A stretch of 64,000 nt of DNA from Bog-950 sp964423405 (GCA_964423405.1 CAYREY010000004.1:62001-126000); one strand, 5' to 3'. Shown: positions 1-9,435, numbered from the stretch's first letter. Made by a program: numbers and translations. The notes: generated by a model from the letters alone, not told the origin.

Positions 1-1
1 T

Positions 2-2023
2 TGTACCAGCAACGGCACTGCCACTGTAGCGCCAACCGGCGGCGAGGAACCTTATACATACAACTGGAGCAATAGCGGCACTGCCGATAATATCAGCGCG
101 CCAGCCGGTACGTACAGTGTTACCATTACCGATAACCTGGGTTGCCAGGAAAACACCAGTGTAACTATCAACAGTAGTACCGTTTCTATTGCTTCTACCA
201 CAAGCGCAAACAATTCCAACTGTACTGCTGCCGATGGTAGCGCTTCGGTAACGCCATCTAATGGTACTGCCCCTTATATCTATGCGTGGTCTAATGGTGG
301 TACGTCAAGTTCTATCAGTAACCTTAGCCCGGCTACCTATACTGTTACCATTACCGATTCGAAAGGATGTGTGGGCCAAAACACGGCTACTGTTGCAATT
401 GGCGGTACTACATTAAACAGCACTACATCATCTACCAGCGCTACATGCGCAGTAACCGATGGTACTGCGAGTGTAACTGTCAACAATGGCCAGCAGCCTT
501 ATACCTATGCCTGGTCAAACTCAGGCAATACAGCCAGTATTACAGGCTTAACAGCAGGTAACTATTCGGTAACAGTTACCGATGCCAATGGCTGTACAGG
601 TTCAAATAGCGTTAGTGTGTCTTCATCGGCCATAGTTATTGCAGCTACGGTATCATCTACCGATGCTACCTGCACTGCAGCTAACGGATCGCTTACTGCT
701 GTTCCAACCAATGGAACATCGCCATATACCTACAACTGGTCTGGCTCACAAACCGGTAGTACCGCAACTAATCTTACTGCGGGTAACTATACTGTAACTA
801 TAACCGATGCTGTTGGTTGTACCGGAGCTACAAATGCAACGGTTACTGCCACAGCGCTTACGTTATCTACCACTACCAATGCTACTTCAGCTACCTGTAC
901 TGCCAGCAATGGTTCGGTTAGTGTAGCTGTAAACAACGGCACATCGCCATATACCTATGTATGGTCTAACGGCGGCAATACCGATGTGGTAAACAATCAG
1001 CCAGCCGGTTCATATACAGTAACTGCAACCGATGCCAATGGTTGCTCGGCTACCGCTTCGGTAGATGTACTTACCGACAATGTGATATTATCACTTACTA
1101 CTTCTACTACCGAAACCGGCTGTACTACAAGCGCGGGTACTGCTACGGTAGATAACGTTGCTGATGGTACTGCGCCATACACTTATTTGTGGTCAGATGC
1201 ATCTACCAATGCAACGGCTACAGCACTTGCTGCCGGTGGTTACCAGGTTACTGTAACCGATGCCAACGGTTGTTCGGCTACTGCGGGTGTTACCGTGGGC
1301 ACAGCTGCTTTACCTACAGCCACGGCTACTGCTACCGATGTTGATTGTAGCGGCGGTGCAACAGGTGGTGCCGATGTTACCCTTTCGGGAGCTGCTACAC
1401 CGGTTACCTACTTGTGGAGTAACGGAGCAACTACACAAAGCATTGCTAACCTTGCTGCTGGTTCATATAACGTAACTGCAACCGATGATAATGGTTGCTC
1501 GGTTACTGCCAGCGTTACCGTTAATGAACCTACAGCTCTGGCTGTTACTGCCAGCGTATCTAATGCAACCAATGGTAACAATGGTGCTGTAAATATTAAC
1601 GTAACAGGAGGCTCTCCGGCTTATTCATACAACTGGAGCAACTCGGCTGTTACCGAAGATATCAGCGGCCTGGGTGCAGGTACCTATACAGTAACTGTAA
1701 CCGATAATAATGGTTGTACAGCTACAGCTACCTATACACTGGTATCGGTAGGCCTGGCTAACACCGATGCTGCCAGCGTGGTTAAACTGTTCCCTAACCC
1801 GGCTACAGATGTAGTGCAACTACAGATAAGTCTGGTACAGTCAGATGACTTAACTGTGCAATTGGCCGATGTAACGGGTAAACTGGTAATGGAACAATAC
1901 CTGGGTGAAGTAAAAGATAAAGCCTTTATACTTAACCTTAGCACTATAGCTTCGGGTGTTTACCATATCCGTATAAGCGGCAATAACGTAAATACCGTGC
2001 AGCGCCTGGTAATTGAAAAATAG
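2..2023 (+). CDS. SprB-repeat secreted protein with T9SS type A sorting domain (5' end outside window)
   Basis: The reading frame is open from the first bases of the window, so the N-terminus and signal peptide are missing. What remains is about eight tandem SprB-type repeats of roughly 73-76 residues. Each has a Cys near its start, a central PYTYxWSNGG core, an AGxYxVTVTDxNGC core and a closing beta strand. The last about 85 residues form a type A T9SS C-terminal domain: a KLFPNPATD motif opens it and a GVYHIRI strand followed by a basic RLVIEK end closes it. Known for the families: such proteins cross the outer membrane through T9SS and stay on the surface or are released; SprB repeats occur in gliding adhesins. 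A strong terminator follows. The repeats use an ATC(T/A)A-NGS style opening unlike the CNGGxNGS style of the other two SprB-repeat genes here, so it is a separate lineage. Its exact ligand cannot be read. Confidence 0.9.
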   Translation, partial: CTSNGTATVAPTGGEEPYTYNWSNSGTADNISAPAGTYSVTITDNLGCQENTSVTINSSTVSIASTTSANNSNCTAADGSASVTPSNGTAPYIYAWSNGGTSSSISNLSPATYTVTITDSKGCVGQNTATVAIGGTTLNSTTSSTSATCAVTDGTASVTVNNGQQPYTYAWSNSGNTASITGLTAGNYSVTVTDANGCTGSNSVSVSSSAIVIAATVSSTDATCTAANGSLTAVPTNGTSPYTYNWSGSQTGSTATNLTAGNYTVTITDAVGCTGATNATVTATALTLSTTTNATSATCTASNGSVSVAVNNGTSPYTYVWSNGGNTDVVNNQPAGSYTVTATDANGCSATASVDVLTDNVILSLTTSTTETGCTTSAGTATVDNVADGTAPYTYLWSDASTNATATALAAGGYQVTVTDANGCSATAGVTVGTAALPTATATATDVDCSGGATGGADVTLSGAATPVTYLWSNGATTQSIANLAAGSYNVTATDDNGCSVTASVTVNEPTALAVTASVSNATNGNNGAVNINVTGGSPAYSYNWSNSAVTEDISGLGAGTYTVTVTDNNGCTATATYTLVSVGLANTDAASVVKLFPNPATDVVQLQISLVQSDDLTVQLADVTGKLVMEQYLGEVKDKAFILNLSTIASGVYHIRISGNNVNTVQRLVIEK

Positions 2024-2044
2024 ATAATACCCTGTTAGTAATAA

Positions 2045-2078
2045 AAAGGGGCTGCCCGTTTGGGTAGCCCCTTTATTA
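2045..2078 (+). terminator. Rho-independent terminator after the first SprB-repeat gene
   Basis: GGGGCTGCCC and GGGTAGCCCC pair as a 10-bp stem with one G-T pair around a short GTTT loop, flanked by an A run before and CTTTATTATTT after. It lies 22 bases after the stop codon. Confidence 0.85.
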
Positions 2079-2093
2079 TTTAAACATTTGCCT

Positions 2094-3722
2094 ATGCCCC
2101 TAAAGGTAATTGTATCGGTTTTGTTACAGTTGATAGCGGTGGTGGTTTTTACCCAGAAACCAACCGTAGGGCTAACCAATTATCAGTCCGCTGCTACCGA
2201 TGTGTACACCTTGTTTGCCCCTGCAGGCTCTACACAGGTTTACCTGATAGATAACTGTGGCAATTTAGTACATAGCTGGGCTACTTCTACCCAGCCCGGG
2301 CAGGCAATTGCTATAACCAATAAGGGCGAACTTATACATACCGGTAAAATTGATAACGAAAACTTTGCGGGCGGTGGCAGCCTGGGTGGCCGTATAGAGA
2401 TGCTTGATTGGAACGGTGATGTAAAATGGCAATATGATTATTCATCGCCCACGCATACCACCCACCACGATATATGCCTGATGCCTAATGGCAACATACT
2501 GGTAATGGCCTGGGAGTTAAAAAGCCAGGCAGAGGCAATTGCTGCTGGCAGAAACCCTGCTTACGTACCGGCTAAAGGTTTATGGGCCGAGCAGCTAATT
2601 GAATTAAAACCCATTGGTACCGATAGTGCGGTGGTAGTGTGGAAATGGGAGGTGTGGGACCACCTGGTGCAGGATTATGATAGTACTAAACCTAATTACG
2701 GTATTGTAGCCGATAACCCTGATAAGATTAACCTGAACTATGATAAGCTTGATTTTCCGGGTTGGGTACACATTAATTCGGTTGATTACAACGCAGAGCT
2801 TAATCAGGTAATGGTTAGCTCGAGGGCATTTGGTGAGGTATGGATAATAAACCACGATACCGGTGTAGTTGGCAACAGTAAAAGCGGGTTGCTGTTCAGA
2901 TATGGCAACCCGGCTGCATACAACCGCGGCACTATACACGACAGAAAATTTTTCTATCAGCATAATGCACACTGGGTACCTTGCGGCATTGGTTACGATG
3001 ATGCCTGGATGGTGTTTAACAATGGCACCTTCCGCCCATCGGGCGAGTACTCAACTGTAGAGGTTTTTATGCCTGAGCGCAATGCCAACGGAGGTTATTG
3101 GCTGGGCTCTGCTGATTTATACCGGTGCAGTAATGTCAGAAGTTATAACAGTAATAATAAGTATGGTAAATTTTTCAGCCGGCGGGTTTCGGGTGCTCAG
3201 TTGTTAGATAATGGCCACCTGCGTGTTTGTGTAGGTTCTGAGGGGCGGTTTTTAGAGATTGACGAAAACGATAGCATAGTATGGCAATATATATGCCCCA
3301 TCGGTTTGGGAGGTAAGCCTGTAAGCCAAGGTAGCAAGCCTCCGTTTGTAGCTAATACGGTATTCAATACTACTATACTTCATCCGCAACATCCGGCACT
3401 GGCAGGTAAAGATCTTTCGCCGAAGGGTACTATTGAAACAAATTCTATTCATACAAATTGTAATCCGCATACGGCTAGCAATGAAGTATTTAATCTGTTG
3501 CCGCTATCGGGTACCCGGTTTAATGTAATGGCTCCTGTCGATGGCAATGCCAGGCAATTGATAGTTAAAGATTTTGCAGGTAATATAATTGTAAGCCGCC
3601 CATATACAACGGTTGGTCAGCAGATTGACCTTGGCAGGTTTGAAGATGGAGTTTATATGGTTTTTTTAACAGATAAATTTGGAAAAACCATGTGCCGGCG
3701 ATTTATAAAAATGCCCCTTTGA
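2094..3722 (+). CDS. Arylsulfotransferase (ASST)-like secreted protein with T9SS type A domain
   Basis: The protein is about 542 residues from the ATG at 2094; an in-frame TTG six bases earlier is less likely. A hydrophobic N-terminal segment ending in VVFTQ looks like a signal peptide. The body matches the arylsulfotransferase family, a beta-propeller type: NCGNLVHSW, MLDWNGDVKWQYDY, HHDICLMPNGNILVMAWE, GWVHINSVDYN and LLDNGHLRVCVG are typical blades, and HHD carries candidate catalytic histidines. Family enzymes move sulfate from a phenolic sulfate donor to a phenolic acceptor, in the periplasm or outside, without PAPS. The last about 75 residues (LPLSGTRFNV to RRFIKMPL) look like a T9SS type A sorting domain, which would place it on the cell surface. 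It sits alone between a terminator and a lipoprotein gene. The fold assignment is firm; activity and acceptor are not shown. Confidence 0.8.
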   Translation: MPLKVIVSVLLQLIAVVVFTQKPTVGLTNYQSAATDVYTLFAPAGSTQVYLIDNCGNLVHSWATSTQPGQAIAITNKGELIHTGKIDNENFAGGGSLGGRIEMLDWNGDVKWQYDYSSPTHTTHHDICLMPNGNILVMAWELKSQAEAIAAGRNPAYVPAKGLWAEQLIELKPIGTDSAVVVWKWEVWDHLVQDYDSTKPNYGIVADNPDKINLNYDKLDFPGWVHINSVDYNAELNQVMVSSRAFGEVWIINHDTGVVGNSKSGLLFRYGNPAAYNRGTIHDRKFFYQHNAHWVPCGIGYDDAWMVFNNGTFRPSGEYSTVEVFMPERNANGGYWLGSADLYRCSNVRSYNSNNKYGKFFSRRVSGAQLLDNGHLRVCVGSEGRFLEIDENDSIVWQYICPIGLGGKPVSQGSKPPFVANTVFNTTILHPQHPALAGKDLSPKGTIETNSIHTNCNPHTASNEVFNLLPLSGTRFNVMAPVDGNARQLIVKDFAGNIIVSRPYTTVGQQIDLGRFEDGVYMVFLTDKFGKTMCRRFIKMPL

Positions 3723-3773
3723 TTGACTGTTTTTTGTTTGTTTTACTACTGATACACTATAAAATTATCAGCT

Positions 3774-4880
3774 ATGGCAATAAGTTATATTAAGCAGCAA
3801 CGTAAGGTAATGTTTACTGTATTTGCCTTTATAGTTTCTCTCCTGTCTATATCGTGTAACTCTAAAAGTGAAAAGCAATCCGAAGTAAATCCGGCTGAAG
3901 TACCCGCTGCAGAGGCAACTGTGGTATACCCAAAAGATAGCTTTGAAACAGGTAAAGTAATCCCCTCTGTATCGCTGGCAGTAGACCCTGCCGAATCTTT
4001 TGCATTATACCTGCCTAAGGGTTATACAGATACTGCCACGTATGCTGCCATGGTTTTTCTGGATATATATGGCCAGGGTAGTTTGCCGGTAGATATGTAT
4101 AAATCGCTGGCCGATAAGTACAATTACATATTAGTAGGGTCAAACAATTTTAGTAAGAAGTTCTCTACCCCCGAGGCTACTGCTGTTGCTAACCGCATGG
4201 TAAAAGAGGTGTCGGAAAGATTTAATGTTGACGGTAAGCGCCTTACACTTTGTGGTTATGGCAATGGAGCTAAAGGCGCTATAGAAACTGCGTATAACAA
4301 CAGTAAAGTAACTCAAGTGATATACATAGGTGCAGTAGCCGATGTGCAGAATGCTAACCATCCGCTGGATATGCTTGGCTTTGCCGGCACCAAAGATTTA
4401 AATTACGCCAATGTGCTGTTATTTGCTGCGCAAGCTATGCCATCTAACCTGCATAATTACCTGGTAGAATGGCCGGGCCGGCAGGAGTGGGTAGATGCAA
4501 AGAACTTCGAGACCGCGTTTGTGTATCCGTATAGCAACATCGAAAAAAGTAAGCTGGTAGTGGTTGATGAAGCCAAAGAAGGAATGCTTAAAAAGGAAAG
4601 TGCTATGCGGGCTGAGCTAAAAGAGAGTATGAAAACCCGTGACCTAGCCTGGTGGAAAACCCAGATTGCCGATATGAATGCAAAACGTAAAACAGACCCT
4701 ATGATGGATCGCTTACTGGGGTATGTTTCGTTGGGTTGTTACTCGCTTTCAAATGCCGGCTTACAACAACGCAATATTGCCATGCTCGATAAAATTATAC
4801 CACTCTACGAGATGGTAGAGCCCGGTAATGAAGACCTGAAAAAATTTAAAGAGGAATATAAGAAACTTAAGGGCAAGTAA
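3774..4880 (+). CDS. Lipoprotein with alpha/beta-hydrolase-like fold lacking the nucleophile
   Basis: A 368-residue protein. Residues 10-28 are a hydrophobic signal ending in LLSISC, a lipobox with Cys28, so it is probably lipid-anchored. From about residue 75 the sequence follows an esterase-type alpha/beta hydrolase (ALYLPKGYT, AAMVFLDIYG, YILVGSNN, RLTLCGYGNGAKG). The nucleophile elbow that should read GxSxG is GYGNG at 161-165, with Gly in place of Ser. If the alignment is right the protein cannot use the usual serine chemistry and may bind rather than cleave. The C-terminal 120 residues are helical and charged (LKESMKTRDLAWWKTQ, EDLKKFKEEYKKLKGK). A second possible start is the Met at residue 13. 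It ends 26 bases before yifB and may be co-transcribed with it. No closer function can be given. Confidence 0.75.
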   Translation: MAISYIKQQRKVMFTVFAFIVSLLSISCNSKSEKQSEVNPAEVPAAEATVVYPKDSFETGKVIPSVSLAVDPAESFALYLPKGYTDTATYAAMVFLDIYGQGSLPVDMYKSLADKYNYILVGSNNFSKKFSTPEATAVANRMVKEVSERFNVDGKRLTLCGYGNGAKGAIETAYNNSKVTQVIYIGAVADVQNANHPLDMLGFAGTKDLNYANVLLFAAQAMPSNLHNYLVEWPGRQEWVDAKNFETAFVYPYSNIEKSKLVVVDEAKEGMLKKESAMRAELKESMKTRDLAWWKTQIADMNAKRKTDPMMDRLLGYVSLGCYSLSNAGLQQRNIAMLDKIIPLYEMVEPGNEDLKKFKEEYKKLKGK

Positions 4881-4906
4881 TTGCTTTGCCGGATAACTAT
4901 TAAGAT

Positions 4907-6448
4907 ATGCTTGTAAAAACATTTGGCAGTGCAGTGTATGGTGTAGATGCTGCTACCATTACCGTAGAGGTGAGCGTAGAGAATGGCCAGTTAAACTACT
5001 TTACAGTTGGCTTGCCCGATAGCGCCGTGAAAGAATCAATGTTCCGTATAGAAACTGCGGTTAAGCAATCGGGGTATAATATGCCGCGCCGTCGTATGGT
5101 TATAAACCTATCGCCGGCTGATATACGGAAAGAAGGCACCGCCTACGATTTGCCAATGGCTATTGGTGCATTGGCTGCCGATGGGCAAATTAGCAATGAA
5201 GAGTTGGGTAATTATGTTATTATGGGTGAGCTTTCGCTGGATGGCTCTTTATTGCCTATTAAGGGGGCATTGCCTATAGCTATACAGGCACGTAAAGAGA
5301 AGTTTAAAGGATTTATACTGCCCGAGCAAAACGCCCGCGAGGCGGCCATAGTAAACAACATAGATGTTATTGGGGTTAAGACATTGCTGGAGGTGGTTGA
5401 GTTTTTAGAGGGTGTAAAGAAAATACAACCAACCGTGGTAGATACCCGGGCGGAGTTTGAAAACAACATACTTACAAGCGAGTACGACTTTGCCGATGTA
5501 AAGGGGCAGGAGAATATTAAACGTGCGTTGGAAATTGCCGCTGCCGGTGGCCATAACGTAATATTGATAGGTCCTCCCGGTGCGGGTAAAACCATGCTGG
5601 CTAAAAGGTTCCCTACTATTCTTCCGCCGCTTAGCTTAAACGAAGCACTGGAAACAACCAAAATACATTCGGTAGCAGGTAAGTTGGGCAAAAACACATC
5701 GCTTATCTACCAACGCCCTTTCCGCTCGCCACACCATACCGTTAGCGATGTGGCACTGGTAGGCGGTGGGGGCAATCCGCAGCCCGGCGAAATATCGATG
5801 GCGCATAACGGGGTTTTGTTTTTAGATGAGCTGCCCGAGTTTAAACGCAGTGTGCTGGAGGTGATGCGCCAGCCTATGGAAGATAGAAATGTAACTATCT
5901 CCCGCTCTAAATTTTCGGTAACTTATCCGGCATCGTTTACTCTTGTAGCCAGTATGAACCCTTGCCCGTGCGGGTTTTATAACCACCCCGAAAAGGAATG
6001 TGTTTGCGCACCGGGTGTAGTACAAAAGTATCTTAATAAAATATCGGGTCCGCTAATGGATCGTATAGATCTGCACGTAGAGGTAACGCCGGTGTCTTTT
6101 AATGAACTTAGCAGCAATAAAAAATCAGAGAAAAGTGAGGCTATCCGCGAACGTGTAATACAGGCACGCGAAATACAGGCCAAACGGTTTGATGGCAGGA
6201 CCGGATTATACAGCAATGCACAAATGGAACCACAATTGGTAGAGGAAATATGTGTTATTACCGATGCCGGCAAAGCCCTTCTTAGTAGGGCGATGCAGAA
6301 ACTCAACCTTTCGGCACGCGCATATAACCGTATTATTAAAGTAAGCCGTACCATTGCCGACCTGGCCGGATGCGACGACATTAAAACCGAACATCTGGCA
6401 GAGGCTATACAATTCAGAAGTTTGGATAGAGAGGATTGGGCAATGTAG
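4907..6448 (+). CDS. comM: YifB/ComM family Mg-chelatase-like AAA+ ATPase
   Basis: A 513-residue protein of normal family length. The N-terminal ChlI/LonC-like domain (about 1-170) begins with the usual VKTFGSAVYGVDA block. The AAA+ module follows, with Walker A GPPGAGKTM near residue 225, a Walker B region in GVLFLDELPEF, and MNPCPCGFY with further cysteines (KECVCAPG) that form the family's Cys cluster. The C-terminal helical domain (about 400-510) contains LSARAYNRIIKVSRTIADL. ComM from Vibrio and related proteins is a hexameric helicase that promotes branch migration during natural transformation; many genomes carry the gene as yifB without proven competence. No competence genes are visible nearby. 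It lies 26 bases after the lipoprotein gene on the same strand. Confidence 0.93.
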   Translation: MLVKTFGSAVYGVDAATITVEVSVENGQLNYFTVGLPDSAVKESMFRIETAVKQSGYNMPRRRMVINLSPADIRKEGTAYDLPMAIGALAADGQISNEELGNYVIMGELSLDGSLLPIKGALPIAIQARKEKFKGFILPEQNAREAAIVNNIDVIGVKTLLEVVEFLEGVKKIQPTVVDTRAEFENNILTSEYDFADVKGQENIKRALEIAAAGGHNVILIGPPGAGKTMLAKRFPTILPPLSLNEALETTKIHSVAGKLGKNTSLIYQRPFRSPHHTVSDVALVGGGGNPQPGEISMAHNGVLFLDELPEFKRSVLEVMRQPMEDRNVTISRSKFSVTYPASFTLVASMNPCPCGFYNHPEKECVCAPGVVQKYLNKISGPLMDRIDLHVEVTPVSFNELSSNKKSEKSEAIRERVIQAREIQAKRFDGRTGLYSNAQMEPQLVEEICVITDAGKALLSRAMQKLNLSARAYNRIIKVSRTIADLAGCDDIKTEHLAEAIQFRSLDREDWAM

Positions 6449-6624
6449 TATGTGATAATAAAAAATTACGGTATATTAATGACCATACTTTTCTGTAAGC
6501 CACCTGTTATTGTGTAATCCATATACTATTGTGTATAGATAGATATAGTTAACAGCAGGTTAAAACAACCTAAGCATACTTTTTAGAATGCTAAGCGTAG
6601 TAACATTGGGAATAAAACAATGGT

Positions 6625-7392
6625 ATGCTTACGCGCAATGAAGTCTTACAGGCGTTTACAAACGAGTTTATAAGCAATGCCGATGCATGTGCCTTGTGGC
6701 AGGGTGGTTCATCGGCATTTAACCTCAGCGATGAGTGGAGCGATGTTGACTTGATGCTTATAACAAGCGACGGATATGAGAAACAGGCCATGCAACAGGC
6801 CGAAGCCATGCTGGAGAATAGTTTTGGTATAGATATGAAGTTTGAGATTGACCCACCACAATGGCCTGGCATGACACAAACTTTTTTCAGGCTAAAAAAT
6901 GCAAGCCCTTTCTTGCTGGTAGATTTTTCAATACTTCCACTATCAGCACCTGATAAATTCGCCGAGCCGGAAATACACGGCAACCCGATTGTGCTATTCG
7001 ATAAGCAAAATATTATACAGGGTGTACAACCAATGAACTATGAAGATCTGAAGCGTAAATTGAAATCACGTATTGTTATACAAAGGCATAAGCAGGAAAT
7101 TTTCCGGGTATTGGTAGATAAAGAAATTAATCGCAATAATGCTATTGATGCTTTCATCTTTTATTGGTCGTACACACTTGCCCCATTGGTAGAAATGTTA
7201 CGGATAAAGCATGCTCCATATCATTGGAACTTCGGTTCGCGGTATTTAAACAAACATCTGCCGGCCAATATATCAGCAGAACTGGAACAGTTTTATTTTG
7301 TGAATAACCTGGAAGACTTAAAGCAAAAGAATGCAAAAGCGAGGGAGTGGCTTACTGTAGCCTTTGATGAGGCGCTACAAGGGGTACAGTAA
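6625..7392 (+). CDS. Nucleotidyltransferase-fold protein (aminoglycoside adenylyltransferase-like)
   Basis: A 255-residue soluble protein. The N-terminus carries a minimal nucleotidyltransferase signature: GGSSAF at 27-32, then SDVDLM with the metal-binding pair Asp40/Asp42, and a third carboxylate in LLVDFSIL (Asp100). The C-terminal half is helical (RKLKSRIVIQRHKQEIFRVL, FIFYWSYTLAPLVEMLRI) and resembles the helical half of antibiotic nucleotidyltransferases and their unstudied relatives. Such enzymes move an NMP to a small molecule or protein; the substrate here cannot be named. It is preceded by 176 bases of AT-rich DNA without a clear promoter and ends six bases before the convergent gldH stop. 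Resistance function is not implied. Confidence 0.72.
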   Translation: MLTRNEVLQAFTNEFISNADACALWQGGSSAFNLSDEWSDVDLMLITSDGYEKQAMQQAEAMLENSFGIDMKFEIDPPQWPGMTQTFFRLKNASPFLLVDFSILPLSAPDKFAEPEIHGNPIVLFDKQNIIQGVQPMNYEDLKRKLKSRIVIQRHKQEIFRVLVDKEINRNNAIDAFIFYWSYTLAPLVEMLRIKHAPYHWNFGSRYLNKHLPANISAELEQFYFVNNLEDLKQKNAKAREWLTVAFDEALQGVQ

Positions 7393-7397
7393 AAAAG

Positions 7398-7901
7398 CTA
7401 TTGACCTTTTGGGGTAGTGTATTTCTCCAGCCGCATACCAATTGTTTTTATGTGCGGCAGTGGGTTTACGCGCATATCCTGTGAAACCTTAAAGGTGTAT
7501 TTACCTTGTTGTGGAAAAAAGGCATTGTCCTGAATAGGTATCAGCATATCGCAGTTATCACCCAGGCAGTCGCCATGCCATACCCCATCCGCATCTGATA
7601 ACAACAGGTTTACTCTTCGTTCGTACATTTTACCATCGGGGAAAGTAGTTTCAATTTTCACCCACATGTTGCGCCACTCAAAGTTAAACCCGTGCCGCAC
7701 GCTTACATAAATATTGTAGTGCTGAACAGTATCGGTAATTTGTGCGGTAAAGGTTTTACTATCGGTATAATCCCAGTTGTTTTCCTTAATCTGTTGTTGT
7801 TCTTCCATTACAGCATTAGTGCTACACGCACTAAGCAGGCATATAGTAATAAGCGCCAGTAAAAATGCCTGTGTAGTATTAACCCACCCTTTACTATTCA
7901 T
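7398..7901 (-). CDS. gldH: Gliding motility lipoprotein GldH
   Basis: From the ATG at 7901 the protein has 167 residues. Its signal peptide ends in the lipobox LLSAC with Cys26. The mature part matches GldH: NNWDYTDSKTFTAQITDT, YNIYVSVRHGFNFEWRNMWVKI, LSDADGVWHGDCLGD, and AFFPQQGKYTFKVSQDMR. GldH is required for gliding in Flavobacterium johnsoniae and belongs to the lipoprotein set linked to T9SS and motility. An open frame runs further upstream, but that part overlaps ricT and lacks a signal, so the ATG at 7901 is the real start. The ricT stop codon lies one base upstream, so translation is likely coupled. The ricT-gldH order is one I recall as conserved in Bacteroidota. Its presence supports T9SS export of the SprB-repeat proteins in this window. 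Confidence 0.92.
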   Translation of the reverse strand: MNSKGWVNTTQAFLLALITICLLSACSTNAVMEEQQQIKENNWDYTDSKTFTAQITDTVQHYNIYVSVRHGFNFEWRNMWVKIETTFPDGKMYERRVNLLLSDADGVWHGDCLGDNCDMLIPIQDNAFFPQQGKYTFKVSQDMRVNPLPHIKTIGMRLEKYTTPKGQ

Positions 7902-7902
7902 A

Positions 7903-9276
7903 CTACTGTTTATTGTCGGTGTTAGGTCTGTTGTCAGGTTTTTTACCCTGGTTTTTTTGCTGGTTGGGGTGCTGCTTCTTATGCTGCTGTTTATTGGGTT
8001 GGTTGCCTTTATTTTGGTTGCCACCTTGTTTTTGCTGTTGCTGGTTTTGTTGTTTAGGTTGTTGTTTCGTAACCTGGCCTTGGTCCGTGTCTTTTACCTG
8101 GTTTTGTGTTTGATTGCCGGTGCCAACAGTGCCACCTCCGCTTTTTTTCTTATTGCGGTTACCACGGCGCTTTTTGCGCTCTTTTTCTTCAAGCGTGTGC
8201 AGCGTTACCTGACCTACCAGGTCCTCGTGTTTGCTTTCATCAACCTTAATATCATCTTCTACTGCAAAATCATCCAGGCTTTTAGGCTTTTTACCCGTTT
8301 TGTTCATGTAAAGCAATTCCTTTACATCTTCTATATCCAGCTTAAAAAAGTTGCCCCGTTGTGTTTCATATTCATACCACATCAGCCGCTTTAGTATCTC
8401 GGTTTTCTTTAGTATGGCTACACCATCTTCGGTTTCTATTTTGTCGGCGTGTTTAGGGAATTTCTTCAACGAGTCGTTGTAAGTATCTAACTCATAATTC
8501 AAACAGCACTTTAATCTACCACATTGGCCACTTAATTTATCTGTATTAATAGCCAGGTTCTGGTAACGTACAGCTTGCGTGGTTACTGATTTAAAATCGT
8601 TGAGCCAGGTGCTACAGCATAGCTCACGGCCACAGGTGCCAATCCCACCTACACGGGCCGCTTCCTGCCGTGCACCTATCTGGCGCATTTCTATTTTTAC
8701 TTTAAACTCCTTAGCGTAAATTTTAACCAGTTCGCGAAAATCCACGCGGCCATCGGCGGTATAGAAAATGGTAACCTTTTTATTGTCGCCCTGGTATTCT
8801 ATATCACCAATTTTCATTTCCAGATTGTTCTGGCGGGCCATGGCACGGGCCCGTACCATAGTGTCTTTTTCTTTACTACGGGCTTCTATTAATACATTAA
8901 TGTCCTCGTCGGTAGCAATACGTAGTACATTGCGTATGGTATCATCGCGTTCAGTTACGCGACGTTTTTTCATTTGTAGTTTAACCAGTTCGCCCTGCAG
9001 GCTTACTTCGCCAATATCGTAGCCCTGTGCGGCCTCTACTACCACTAACTGGCCTTTTTCTAAAGATATATTTGATACGTTACGGTAAAAGCCTTTGCGC
9101 GAGCCGTTTTTAAAACTGACTTCTATTATGCCGAAATTTTCGTTGAACGATATAGGCATATCGGCAAACCAGTCCATTACATTCATCCGGTTACAACCGC
9201 CACTGCTACAGCCACCTTTGCTTTGGCAGCCGGCCGCTTCGCCGTTTTTACCCGTTCCACATGAAGAACATCCCAT
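7903..9276 (-). CDS. ricT: PSP1-domain protein RicT (YaaT family)
   Basis: From the ATG at 9276 the protein has 457 residues; the eleven residues added by a farther upstream start are not conserved-looking. A Cys-rich head (MGCSSCGTG, GGCSSGGC) is followed by the PSP1 domain from about residue 40 to 270, including GYDIGEVSLQGELV, FYTADGRVDFRELVK and the cysteine signature GIGTCGRELCCSTWL and SGQCGRLKCCLNYE. RicT in Bacillus works with RicA and RicF and the Y-complex carries Fe-S clusters affecting RNase Y-dependent RNA processing; the role in Bacteroidota is not settled. The last about 80 residues are a Gln/Asn/Lys-rich low-complexity tail, predicted disordered and positively charged, which could touch RNA. 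It heads an operon with gldH. Confidence 0.9.
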   Translation of the reverse strand: MGCSSCGTGKNGEAAGCQSKGGCSSGGCNRMNVMDWFADMPISFNENFGIIEVSFKNGSRKGFYRNVSNISLEKGQLVVVEAAQGYDIGEVSLQGELVKLQMKKRRVTERDDTIRNVLRIATDEDINVLIEARSKEKDTMVRARAMARQNNLEMKIGDIEYQGDNKKVTIFYTADGRVDFRELVKIYAKEFKVKIEMRQIGARQEAARVGGIGTCGRELCCSTWLNDFKSVTTQAVRYQNLAINTDKLSGQCGRLKCCLNYELDTYNDSLKKFPKHADKIETEDGVAILKKTEILKRLMWYEYETQRGNFFKLDIEDVKELLYMNKTGKKPKSLDDFAVEDDIKVDESKHEDLVGQVTLHTLEEKERKKRRGNRNKKKSGGGTVGTGNQTQNQVKDTDQGQVTKQQPKQQNQQQQKQGGNQNKGNQPNKQQHKKQHPNQQKNQGKKPDNRPNTDNKQ

Positions 9277-9435
9277 TTTCTGCAATTTATATTGAATTCT
9301 GCAATGCAATATTGCCCCACAGAATGGTTAATTAATTTGTACGAATCTAACAGAAAAAATGAATTAACCCTTAACAACACTACCTGCCGGCTACCTTGTT
9401 AAGGGTTAACTGTCTACTAAAAACTATATATAGGT

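Noticed and set aside
6625..7392. Antibiotic resistance gene
   Set aside because: Only the nucleotidyltransferase core is shared; nothing ties it to an aminoglycoside or lincosamide substrate.
7777..8394. Very hydrophobic 205-codon plus-strand frame opposite ricT/gldH
   Set aside because: The Leu/Val/Phe runs come from reading the Gln/Asn/Lys-rich tail of RicT backwards.
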